From Microcoleus sp. GA_180221_E-2-1-MAG-45_12 (GTDB lineage: Bacteria; Cyanobacteriota; Cyanobacteriia; Cyanobacteriales; JAAUUE01), in assembly GCA_020692245.1 (NCBI GenBank), contig JAIMKT010000033.1, positions 1,940 to 41,070 on the forward strand: a stretch of 39,131 nt of DNA, in the 5' to 3' direction. Every line of letters starts with the position of its first letter. Positions within the stretch are counted from its first letter, which is position 1. Of this stretch, positions 30,511-38,716 are shown piece after piece. A program made the translations under genes and the position numbers. Under the pieces are notes generated by a model, which worked only from the letters and a program-made list of their open reading frames with translations, searched no databases and was not told the origin of the DNA.

Positions 30511-30562
30511 TAATTAAATTACCTAGTTAAATTGCCTAATTAAATTCCCTAATTAAATTTTA
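30511..30562. repeat. 4 x 13-bp tandem repeat in the lpxC-fabZ spacer
   Basis: TAATTAAATTACC|TAGTTAAATTGCC|TAATTAAATTCCC|TAATTAAATTTTA. Confidence 0.85.
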
Positions 30563-30604
30563 GATAACTGCCACTAACTGTTAATTCATCTACTAACCCA
30601 ACCC

Positions 30605-31120
30605 ATGACCACAACTACCAATCCAGAAATTACCCCAGAAATCAACTTAGATAGCAATCCCGCCATAAATACCGAAGCAACTCCCAAGCTGACCATGACC
30701 GCCGAGGAAATTCATAATATTCTGCCCCATCGTTACCCCATGGCGTTGGTAGATAGAATTATTGAGTATGTTCCCGAAAAATTTGCTGTAGGTCTAAAAA
30801 ATGTCACCTTCAATGAACCTCATTTCCAAGGACACTTTCCTGGTCGTCCCCTCATGCCCGGCGTGCTAATTGTAGAAGCGATGGCGCAAGTAGGAGGAGT
30901 AGTCTTAACCCAGCTACCTTGGTTAGAAGTGGGCTTATTTGTATTTGCAGGCATTGATAAAGTCCGGTTTCGCCGCCCCGTAGTGCCGGGTGATCAGTTG
31001 ATTATGAAGGTAGAATTAATTGCGGTAAAACAAAAGCGTTTTGGTAAAATGCATGGCAAGGCTACAGTAGACGGGCAGTTAGCCTGTGAAGCCGAAATGA
31101 TGTTCTCAATGGTCAATTAA
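30605..31120 (+). CDS. fabZ: 3-hydroxyacyl-[acyl-carrier-protein] dehydratase
   Basis: [58 protein letters not shown]. Confidence 0.97.
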   Translation: MTTTTNPEITPEINLDSNPAINTEATPKLTMTAEEIHNILPHRYPMALVDRIIEYVPEKFAVGLKNVTFNEPHFQGHFPGRPLMPGVLIVEAMAQVGGVVLTQLPWLEVGLFVFAGIDKVRFRRPVVPGDQLIMKVELIAVKQKRFGKMHGKATVDGQLACEAEMMFSMVN

Positions 31121-31230
31121 CCCCAAAAAACTATCCGAAACAGCAACCATAAATAAACTTCTAACTATTCAGAACTATCTAAAAACTATCTAAAATATCT
31201 CAACCACCCCCAACCCCTCCTCTACCTTCT

Positions 31231-31290
31231 TTACCTCCCCTTACCTCCCCTTACCTCCCCTTGCCTCCCTGTACCTCCTTCTTCCTCCTA
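31231..31290. repeat. 6 x 10-bp pyrimidine tandem repeat (TTACCTCCCC) in the fabZ-lpxA spacer
   Basis: ttacctcccc x3, then ttgcctccct, gtacctcctt, cttcctccta in exact decamer register. Confidence 0.85.
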
Positions 31291-31312
31291 TTCCCCTAAA
31301 CCTGTAACTACC

Positions 31313-32131
31313 TTGATTCACTCCACTGCCATTATTCATCCCCAGGCGCGCCTCCATCCCACGGTTCAAGTGGGTCCCTATGCGATCATTGGCGATCGAG
31401 TCACTATCGACGCTGGAACTATTATTGATGCCCATGTGGTGATCGGTAGCTTTACAGACATTGGCAAAGATAATCATATTTTTTCGGGGGCAGTAATTGG
31501 TGGCGACCCCCAAGATTTGAAGTTTGATGGGGCAGAAAGTTTTGTGAAGATCGGCGATCGCAACCGGATCCGAGAGTATGTAACTATTAACCGGGCGACG
31601 GCAGAAGGGGCAAAAACTGTACTGGGCAGCGATAATCTGCTGATGGCTTATGTTCATGTTGCCCATGATTGTGTGATCGAGGATCATGTGGTGATTTCTG
31701 GCTCTGTGGCTCTGGCGGGGCATGTCCACATTGAATCTAGGGCTGTTCTTGGGGGACTAGTGGGGGTGCATCAGTTTGTCCACATTGGGAGCCATGCGAT
31801 GTTGGGGGGGATGAGTCGTGTGGTGCAAGATGTGCCGCCGTTTATGTTGGTGGAAGGAAATCCGGCGTTGATTCGATCGCTCAATCTGGTGGGGCTGAAG
31901 CGAGCCGAGGTAGACCGTGAGGAAATTTCCCAACTCAAAAAAGCCTTCCGGGTTTTGTATAGATCCGGTCACACCATCCGGGAAGCGATCGACCAGTTGA
32001 GTCTCTTACCAGAAACGGATAAGATCCAACGCCTCCGAACATTTCTCCAAGAATCCCATGCCGGACAGCGCCGGGGTTCCGTGCCGAGCAAAAAAATGCA
32101 CACAGAAGAATCCATCACCTCGATCGACTAA
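31313..32131 (+). CDS. lpxA: Acyl-ACP--UDP-N-acetylglucosamine O-acyltransferase (TTG start)
   Basis: (M)IHSTAIIHPQARLHPTVQVGPYAIIG hexapeptide repeats; GGDPQDLKFDGAESFVKIGDRNRIREYVTINRAT; HVAHDCVIEDHVVISG; VVQDVPPFMLVEGNPA. Confidence 0.96.
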   Translation: MIHSTAIIHPQARLHPTVQVGPYAIIGDRVTIDAGTIIDAHVVIGSFTDIGKDNHIFSGAVIGGDPQDLKFDGAESFVKIGDRNRIREYVTINRATAEGAKTVLGSDNLLMAYVHVAHDCVIEDHVVISGSVALAGHVHIESRAVLGGLVGVHQFVHIGSHAMLGGMSRVVQDVPPFMLVEGNPALIRSLNLVGLKRAEVDREEISQLKKAFRVLYRSGHTIREAIDQLSLLPETDKIQRLRTFLQESHAGQRRGSVPSKKMHTEESITSID

Positions 32132-32292
32132 CAGTATTTTTAGTACCCCTAGTCATACATCCTACAATGTGCGATCGTCGAAAAAATAATTCTATACTTT
32201 TAATAAATTCTTAACATCTAAAAAACTGGTTTTCTAAATGTTGTTATGGTTTTTCATAAACCTGCAAAATGCTGTGGCTTAATAACAAAAAA

Positions 32293-32387
32293 GATAAATA
32301 AGTATTGTACCGTAGTCATCAATTCATACATTAAATCAATCGTAGTTCCGCAAGCATGAAGGAGTGAGAAGAGATAATCTATTGAAT
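32293..32387. repeat. Diverged ~90-bp intergenic repeat, copy R1
   Basis: Shares GT-TGT-CC-TA-T--TCAA-TCATAC-TTAAATCAATC-T-GTT--GCAA, then GTGAGRAGA...CTATTRAAT, with R3 (33840..33930). Confidence 0.65.
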
Positions 32388-32475
32388 CCATATCTCAATA
32401 GTTGGTCTTTCTGTTTTGTCTAATCAAGAAGTTCAAGTACCAATAAATTTAGAATTCACAATTGGAGATCAGATA

Positions 32476-32775
32476 ATGATAAAACGCAATGCTCATAAAT
32501 TTTTCAAAATACTTTTACCAGTTAGCATTCTGGGGCTAGGATTTGCTCTGATGATGTTGTTTCAACATCCGATCGCGGCTCAATTCATGCCACAAATTAT
32601 TCCTCGCGTTGACATTATTCAAGGGCAGCAAAACAATATATCACCTTCTTATCGGTTAACTATCAGCCGTCCACAAGACATTGTATTTGTCACTTGCCCA
32701 GGAGATTATGAACCAAAACTCAGCTATCTACGAAATGTAGAAGCGATTCAATGTGAAATACCCCAGTCCAATTAG
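32476..32775 (+). CDS. Hypothetical secreted/membrane-anchored protein
   Basis: MIKRNAHKFFKILLPVSILGLGFALMMLFQHPIAAQF signal-like N-terminus. ORF listed from 32416; ATG at 32476 preferred. Confidence 0.5.
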   Translation: MIKRNAHKFFKILLPVSILGLGFALMMLFQHPIAAQFMPQIIPRVDIIQGQQNNISPSYRLTISRPQDIVFVTCPGDYEPKLSYLRNVEAIQCEIPQSN

Positions 32776-32801
32776 TTTTACAACACTCAGGAGACCATAA
32801 G

Positions 32802-33170
32802 ATGCCAACAGTGCTGCAACGAATGTCTGATGCCATCAACGCACACGATATTGACGCATTCGTGAGCTGCTTCGCTAACGATTTCAAAGGTGAACAACCT
32901 CTGCATCCTGAGAGTCCCTTCACTGGACTCGCCCAAGTCCGGGAGAACTGGACTGCCCTCTTTGCCGAGGTTCCAGATTTAAGTGCAACTTTGGTCGCTT
33001 CGATGATCGACGATGACATCGCCTGGGCTGAATGGCACTGGCAAGGTACGCACACATCCAAATCGGCAGTGAATATGCGTGGTGTAGTTGTTGCTGGACT
33101 ACGCAACGGAATCATCTCTTGGGCAAGGCTATACATGGAGCCGGTTCACGATCAGTCGTTAACTGGCTAG
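32802..33170 (+). CDS. SnoaL-like / NTF2-like family protein
   Basis: MSDAINAHDIDAFVSCFANDFKGEQPLHPESPFTGLAQVRENWTALFAEVPDLSATLVASMIDDDIAWAEWHWQGTH; ribosome-binding-like AGGAG upstream. Confidence 0.85.
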   Translation: MPTVLQRMSDAINAHDIDAFVSCFANDFKGEQPLHPESPFTGLAQVRENWTALFAEVPDLSATLVASMIDDDIAWAEWHWQGTHTSKSAVNMRGVVVAGLRNGIISWARLYMEPVHDQSLTG

Positions 33171-33181
33171 GTAGAAGTAGA

Positions 33182-33400
33182 TCGGAAGAAAATCGAAGGT
33201 TGCTTGGCTATTGGGGATTGCGAGGACAAAATGAGCTTCCTAAATTGATTGTGCTTGCCTTTACAACTGGTGCTTTGATAGTAGCGATCGCTGAAGAAAT
33301 TATTCCTGAAGCTCATCAAGCTCAAGATTCTAACTGGTCTATGTTGGTGTTTATCGGCAGTTTTGCCCTATCAATTCTATTTTCTTCTTATCTTGAATAG
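33182..33400 (+). pseudogene. C-terminal remnant of a ZIP-family metal transporter
   Basis: LLGYWGLRGQNELPKLIVLAFTTGALIVAIAEEIIPEAHQAQDSNWSMLVFIGSFALSILFSSYLE; no upstream part of the transporter present. Confidence 0.65.
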
Positions 33401-33697
33401 CCAAGGAATTAGGTTTCTTTATTTTTTACACCACATTTGAACAGAATAAAATTTATCAGCAAGAAAAGAGAAATTTTTATGCAACTTCAAACTTTAAACT
33501 CTATCCTTAAGACAGATATTTAGCCTACAACCTCTTCATAGGCAAAAGAAGTCCTTGTACACTTTTTAATCTATCCATTTCCCAAGGAGTACCTATCACC
33601 TTTAACGACAAATTTTGGTTAGAAATAGTGTGCTTTTTTCAGAATGAATCAATTTAAAAATCTGCATGATATCGTTTCAAGTAGTGATGACATGACA

Positions 33698-33790
33698 GAT
33701 AAGTTTTGTTAAGTTTTGTGCTGTACTTAACCAATTCACACCTTAGATTAATCACGCCTCTGCGATCGTGAAGGAGCGATCGTCCCTATT
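33698..33790. repeat. Diverged ~90-bp intergenic repeat, copy R2
   Basis: gataagttttgtt...gtacttaaccaattcacaccttagattaatc...gcgatcgtgaaggag, alignable to R1 and R3. Confidence 0.5.
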
Positions 33791-33839
33791 CAGTAGAACC
33801 AGCATACTCTTCTGTTTTGTGATGTATGCACCAGCAATA

Positions 33840-33930
33840 GATAAGTTCTGTTCCCTACTTGCTCAACTCATACCTTAAATCAATCATGGTTTTGCAAAGG
33901 TGGTAGGAAGGTGAGGAGAAACTATTAAAT
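33840..33930. repeat. Diverged ~90-bp intergenic repeat, copy R3
   Basis: gataagttctgttccctacttgctcaactcataccttaaatcaatcatggttttgcaaaggtggtaggaaggtgaggagaaactattaaat. Confidence 0.65.
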
Positions 33931-33987
33931 AATTAGGACTTCGTAAATCGTAAATAAATAAATTCTTAAATTTACTGGAGAAAATGT

Positions 33988-34248
33988 ATGACAAACCCAC
34001 AACCAAATTCGCTAACAGGTGCAGATTCAGCCGACGACGCTGAGAATGATGCCTATCGAGCCGAAGTGAATGGTGATGAAGCCGTTGGCGGTAGTACCGC
34101 AGTTCCCAGCCAAAATGATACAGAAGAATTGGCAAAGGCGGTGGGGATTGTGGTAGATGATGACACTCCCATTGATACCGAAGAAATGCTCCTAAAGCGC
34201 GATCGCGATCGCTGGGAATTAGATTCTGCATCGGCTGTCGATCATTAA
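33988..34248 (+). CDS. Conserved cyanobacterial hypothetical protein (DUF6335-like)
   Basis: MTNPQPNSLTGADSADDAENDAYRAEVNGDEAVGGSTAVPSQNDTEELAKAVGIVVDDDTPIDTEEMLLKRDRDRWELDSASAVDH; GDEAVGGS...DR.RWELD.ASA pattern. Family name from memory. Confidence 0.75.
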   Translation: MTNPQPNSLTGADSADDAENDAYRAEVNGDEAVGGSTAVPSQNDTEELAKAVGIVVDDDTPIDTEEMLLKRDRDRWELDSASAVDH

Positions 34249-34280
34249 TTAAAGTTGAACGCAGTTTAGGCTTTATTTAA

Positions 34281-34388
34281 TCATTGAAGGACGAAGACGG
34301 AACGGCGGCTCACTATTTTTACTGCGATATCTGGCACTTTCGCGGCGATAAAATCGTCGAATTAAGGGCTTTCGTCATCAAAATCTAG
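34281..34388 (+). pseudogene. C-terminal remnant of a second SnoaL/NTF2-like protein
   Basis: Manual translation LKDEDGTAAHYFYCDIWHFRGDKIVELRAFVIKI* with a TAA just upstream in frame; typical last strand of the SnoaL fold. Confidence 0.65.
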
Positions 34389-34505
34389 GTCAACAAACCA
34401 TCCATCGGTAAGTGACATGACCAAAAATGTAAAATCCGACAAAAAGTAATGAATTTCGACCTCTTTGGATTCTGCCGTGTTCATCCAAATTATGGAGTAA
34501 AACAC

Positions 34506-35111
34506 ATGCGATTTCTTCACAAACCCTTCCAGATCATTCGCGCCAATTTTCGCGCCTATCTCATCATCAACGCCATTGTGTATGGTTCATTCGTCGCTGG
34601 GTTAGTAGCGGCGATGGTCTTCCCCAACCTAGGCGCAACTCAGGTGGCCACCCTGGAAGACAACGGAACGGGAGACCTTGTTCGATCGCTAGTCAATAAC
34701 CCTTGGCTGTTTGCGCTGACCATCCTGGGAGTCAACGTTATCAGGGTCGGCGTGCTGTCGATCCTACTCCCTTCGCTGATCGTTCCCTTCGCTGGCATCG
34801 CCATATTCGCGTACAAGGCATTCACTATTGGTTTGGGCCTAGCCTCCACCACCGCGATCGTGGCAGTGTGGATCCCGCACTCGCTGACGTTAATCATTGA
34901 ATTCCAGGCTTACGCCCTCCTTATGTTTGGCGCGTACATCCTTGGGCAGTCTTGGCTTCGCCCCGCAACCATCGGTGCTCGGAGCCATCGTCAGGGTTAC
35001 GTCCGTGGGCTGCAACAGCTCGGTTGGCTGAGCCTGGCTGCGCTCCCACTGTTCATCGTCGGCGCGATCTGGGAGGCATTCTCGCTCCACTACCTATTTC
35101 TTATCTACTGA
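34506..35111 (+). CDS. SpoIIM-like (DUF95) integral membrane protein
   Basis: MRFLHKPFQIIRANFRAYLIINAIVYGSFVAGLVAAMVFPNLG...FAGIAIFAYKAFTIGLGLA...PHSLTLIIEFQAYALLMFGAYILGQ, multi-TM. ORF listed from 34449; Met at 34506 is the plausible start. Confidence 0.7.
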   Translation: MRFLHKPFQIIRANFRAYLIINAIVYGSFVAGLVAAMVFPNLGATQVATLEDNGTGDLVRSLVNNPWLFALTILGVNVIRVGVLSILLPSLIVPFAGIAIFAYKAFTIGLGLASTTAIVAVWIPHSLTLIIEFQAYALLMFGAYILGQSWLRPATIGARSHRQGYVRGLQQLGWLSLAALPLFIVGAIWEAFSLHYLFLIY

Positions 35112-35176
35112 TCCAATGGTTGTTGTAGCGTCTTCCACCCCCCAAGGGCGACTACTAAAAACTGGAGAGCAACAAA

Positions 35177-37342
35177 ATGATTCAAAAGATATCGATGCGC
35201 CGCGTAGCCTTTCTCGTACTCCCACTGCTCCTTGTCACCTATTTCATTTCCGCCTGCTCACAGTCCCCAACCACCACACCTATGATTACCTATCCTCAAA
35301 CAAAGCGCATCGATCTCGTCGAGAAGCCTTTTGGGCAGACAGTCTCCGACCCCTATCGCTGGCTAGAAAACGATGTCCGCAGCGATAAGGAAGTCGCTTC
35401 CTGGGTCGAATTGCAGAACAAAGTCACCAATACTTATCTTGATACGCTGCCGGGTCGAGCTATCTTCGAGGAGCGGCTGAAGCAGTTGTACAACTATGAG
35501 CGGTTCACGATTCCGGTCAAAAAGGGCGGACGGTATTTCTACCTCCGTAACTCCGGCGTTCAGAACCAGCGGGTTCTCTATGTCCGCGACAGCGTGGATG
35601 GACAAGGGCGCGTGCTGATCGATCCCAACAGTTGGGCAAAGGATGGGGCGATCGCACTGGCTGAATGGTCAGTTTCTAACGACGGCAAGCGTCTAGCCTA
35701 TGCGGTGCAGGATGGCGGCACGGACTGGCGCACGATTCGGGTGCTGGATGTCAACACGGGCAAGGTGCTGGGCGATGAGGTCAAATGGGCAAGGTTCACT
35801 AATATCGCATGGGCTAAGGATGGTTCTGGCTTTTTCTACGCCCGTTTCCCTGAACCTAAGCAGGGCGAAGCGTCCCAGGCGAATGTGGAAAATCATGCCG
35901 TCTATTTTCATGCGATCGGCAAGACCCAAGCACAGGATCGGCTGGTATATTCAACCCTGAACCAGCCGACTATGCTGCATTCCTACTTGATCGTCACCAA
36001 GGACGGGCGTTACGTCGCAATCCTTTCCACGCTCTCTTCAATAGCTAACAAACTAACTGTGATAGATCTCCAGAGTGCTGACTGGAAACCCCGCAAGCTG
36101 GTCGATAATCTCGATGATCAATGGGTCATTGTCGGCAATGTGGGAACAAAGCTCTTCCTCATTACTAACAAGGATGCGCCCCGCCTTAAGGTGGTGACGA
36201 TGGACATCGCCGCTGCCGATCCAGTTATTGCGGATGTGGTGCCGGAGCAGGACGCAGTTCTGAACGATGCATCGCTGGTCGGTGGACGGTTGCTGCTCTC
36301 CTATATGGTTGATGTGAAGACGGAGGTTCGACGCTACACGCTCGAAGGCAAGGCTGACGGCGTTGTCAAGCTGCCCGGCATCGGCACTGCGATCGGCTTT
36401 GAGGGCGACGAAGACGATCAGGAAACCTTCTACGGCTTCACCAGCTTCAATGCCCCAGGCACTATCTATCGATACGATGTCGCAAGCAACACGGCGCGCA
36501 TCTGGAGCGAGGCAAAGGTGGCGATCGATCTCAACCGGATCGCAGTTGAACAGCGTTTCTACACGTCGAAGGATGGCACCCGTATCCCAATGTTTATCGT
36601 CCGCCACAAGGATGTGACTGGTCCTGCACCGACCTTGCTCAATGCATATGGGGGATATGGCTTGGTCGATCCTCCCGGCTTCATGCCCGATCGGCTGGCG
36701 TGGGTTGAACAGGGCGGCGTGTTCGCGATCGCTAATATTCGCGGCGGCGGAGAATATGGCAATGCATGGCACGAAGCCGGTCGTCGTCAGAACAAGCAGA
36801 ACGTGTTCGATGATTTCATCGCTGCGGGCGAGTATTTGAAGGCACAGGGCATCACGTCACAAGACGGACTAGCCATTCAGGGCGCATCGAATGGTGGCCT
36901 TTTGATTGGTGCGGTGGTCAATCAGCGACCGGATTTGTTCGCCGCTGCGCTGCCCCAGGTCGGTGTCATGGACATGCTCCGCTTTGATCAGTTCACAGCC
37001 GGAAAATTATGGGTGGATGAGTTTGGCTCTCCGGCACGGGAAGCGGATTTCCGTAACCTCTTGAAATATTCGCCTTATCACAACATCCAATCTGGCAAGG
37101 CATATCCTGCGATCCTTGCTACTACTGCCGACACGGACGATCGTGTGGTGCCGGGTCACACCTTCAAATATGTAGCTGCACTTCAGGCGGCGGCTATCGG
37201 TTCCAAGCCACATCTCGTCCGTATTGAGACACGCGCGGGTCATGGAGCGGGCAAGCCCACCGACAAGATCATCGAGGAAACGGCGGATATGTGGGCTTTT
37301 GCTGCTCACTGGACAGGGTTAGATGTAAAGCCAGAGAAATGA
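35177..37342 (+). CDS. Prolyl oligopeptidase family (S9A) serine peptidase, predicted lipoprotein
   Basis: Lipobox YFISAC; VSDPYRWLENDVRSDKEVASWVELQNKVT; GGVFAIANIRGGGEYGNAWHEAGRRQNKQNVFDDFIAAGEYL; nucleophile GASNGGLLIGAVVNQRPDLFAAALPQVGVMDMLRF; DDRVVPGHTFKYVAAL; RAGHGAGKP. Confidence 0.95.
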   Translation: MIQKISMRRVAFLVLPLLLVTYFISACSQSPTTTPMITYPQTKRIDLVEKPFGQTVSDPYRWLENDVRSDKEVASWVELQNKVTNTYLDTLPGRAIFEERLKQLYNYERFTIPVKKGGRYFYLRNSGVQNQRVLYVRDSVDGQGRVLIDPNSWAKDGAIALAEWSVSNDGKRLAYAVQDGGTDWRTIRVLDVNTGKVLGDEVKWARFTNIAWAKDGSGFFYARFPEPKQGEASQANVENHAVYFHAIGKTQAQDRLVYSTLNQPTMLHSYLIVTKDGRYVAILSTLSSIANKLTVIDLQSADWKPRKLVDNLDDQWVIVGNVGTKLFLITNKDAPRLKVVTMDIAAADPVIADVVPEQDAVLNDASLVGGRLLLSYMVDVKTEVRRYTLEGKADGVVKLPGIGTAIGFEGDEDDQETFYGFTSFNAPGTIYRYDVASNTARIWSEAKVAIDLNRIAVEQRFYTSKDGTRIPMFIVRHKDVTGPAPTLLNAYGGYGLVDPPGFMPDRLAWVEQGGVFAIANIRGGGEYGNAWHEAGRRQNKQNVFDDFIAAGEYLKAQGITSQDGLAIQGASNGGLLIGAVVNQRPDLFAAALPQVGVMDMLRFDQFTAGKLWVDEFGSPAREADFRNLLKYSPYHNIQSGKAYPAILATTADTDDRVVPGHTFKYVAALQAAAIGSKPHLVRIETRAGHGAGKPTDKIIEETADMWAFAAHWTGLDVKPEK

Positions 37343-37396
37343 TCGTAGCCAATCTTCATCGTTAATCAAATAAGAAGTTAGTCACCCCACACTGAT

Positions 37397-37513
37397 ATGC
37401 AAACATTCGGAATTCTCGGCTTCACGTTTGGACTAATCGCATTTGCGATGGTCAACAAACTCACCAAAGATGTTAAGAACCTACAGAGACAGGTAGAAGA
37501 CATAAAAAGTTGA
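37397..37513 (+). CDS. 38-aa small single-TM protein
   Basis: Manual translation MQTFGILGFTFGLIAFAMVNKLTKDVKNLQRQVEDIKS*: TM helix followed by a charged amphipathic tail. Not in the supplied ORF track because of size. Confidence 0.6.
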   Translation: MQTFGILGFTFGLIAFAMVNKLTKDVKNLQRQVEDIKS

Positions 37514-37742
37514 TACGTTGCTATCCCGGCTATCAGCCAAGCATAGAGATTCGAGCGATGGGTAGTAATCCTAATGCAAATACCCAAAAAGAAGGGGTTG
37601 TAACCTGTCAGCTATCTTCGTAGCGATTAAGATTTAAGTTTTGTCTTTAATAGACGAATTGACCCTAGCTGAATCTGTTGCGTTAGAGCGCGGGGGTACA
37701 TACGAGCTTTTGAGTTGAGCAAAACAAAATGACATTCCTACC

Positions 37743-38637
37743 ATGAATAATATCCGGCGTAAATGTCTTTTGAGTTGGCAAATTCCATCGATCGGATTTG
37801 GGCTAACATTTCTCTTGGGCTTGGGATTGAGTTACTCCAATCAAGATATTAGATCAGAAGTTCAGTCTGTGGGATTGTTAGTATTCACTGTGTTAGTGGT
37901 AATTGGTAGTTATTACACTGCTCAAGCTTTTCGCTCTTGCCAACGCTACAGAAACAAAAATTATCTTAAATATGCGATCGCCGGATTATCAGCCAATCTC
38001 TTTCTAATCTTTTTTGTTGTAACTAGCGTTAATAAAATCTATACCCTGAATTATCTTTTAAATATAACAAAGTATTCACTAGAGGAATTCAAGCCTCGGT
38101 CAAATGCGTCTAAACTTCCAATTTGGATTGATACCGATCCAGCCTGCGGTCAAAGCGCAACTAGTGATGTGGATGATTGTTGGGCCTTGATGTTAGCACT
38201 CCGTTGGCAAAGCCTCTCCTCTGGAGAATCGCCAAAACTCAATATTCGGGGCATCAGCACAACTTTTGGCAATACCAAAGGTGAAACTACTCTTCAAGTG
38301 GCGCGTCAAGTAATCGGGCATTTGGGAGGCGCGGCTCGAACACCTATTTATGAGGGTAGCCATTCTTCAGGAAGCCCAGAGTGGAAAAGGATTCTATCCC
38401 TTTGATGCGCTGGCAGTTGGCTACGTCACGATGCCTGACTTGTTTAGCTGTGAGATTTTACCCGCACGCATTGGTTTTAGTATATTTCTCGAACCGTTTG
38501 GTGTCGGTCACGATCTAGAAGTGGCACAGGATATTAAAGGGTCACAAGTGTATTACTGCTCCGATGTCGATCGACGATTTAAAGACCGTTTGATTCAGAG
38601 TTTGATAACTCCTAGAAGAGTTAGTAATGATGTTTGA
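37743..38637 (+). pseudogene. Membrane-anchored nucleoside hydrolase, internally deleted and frameshifted
   Basis: ORF 37743..38405: three TM-like segments then PIWIDTDPACGQSATSDVDDCWALMLAL...TPIYEGSHSSGSPEW. Overlapping ORF 38350..38637 in another frame gives GFYPFDALAVGYVTMPDLFSCEILPARIG, the C-terminal part of the same family. Confidence 0.8.
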
Positions 38638-38716
38638 GTGACTACTTTATCAAAGTGATCGCCATCCCCAAGTTGATCCTAACTGTCATGAAATTAATAT
38701 AACAAATGTTTGTCTT

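Noticed and set aside
30511-31290. Possible CRISPR arrays in the lpx operon spacers
   Set aside because: Units are 10-13 bp, contiguous, without spacers, and no cas genes are nearby; simple tandem repeats.
31241-31729. 162-aa minus-strand ORF over lpxA
   Set aside because: Antisense to a clear LpxA hexapeptide-repeat protein; composition is His/Asn-rich shadow sequence.
36053-36772. 239-aa antisense ORF within the prolyl oligopeptidase gene
   Set aside because: Opposite strand of a strongly supported S9A peptidase; long shadow ORFs are expected in GC-rich coding DNA and no family motif is visible.
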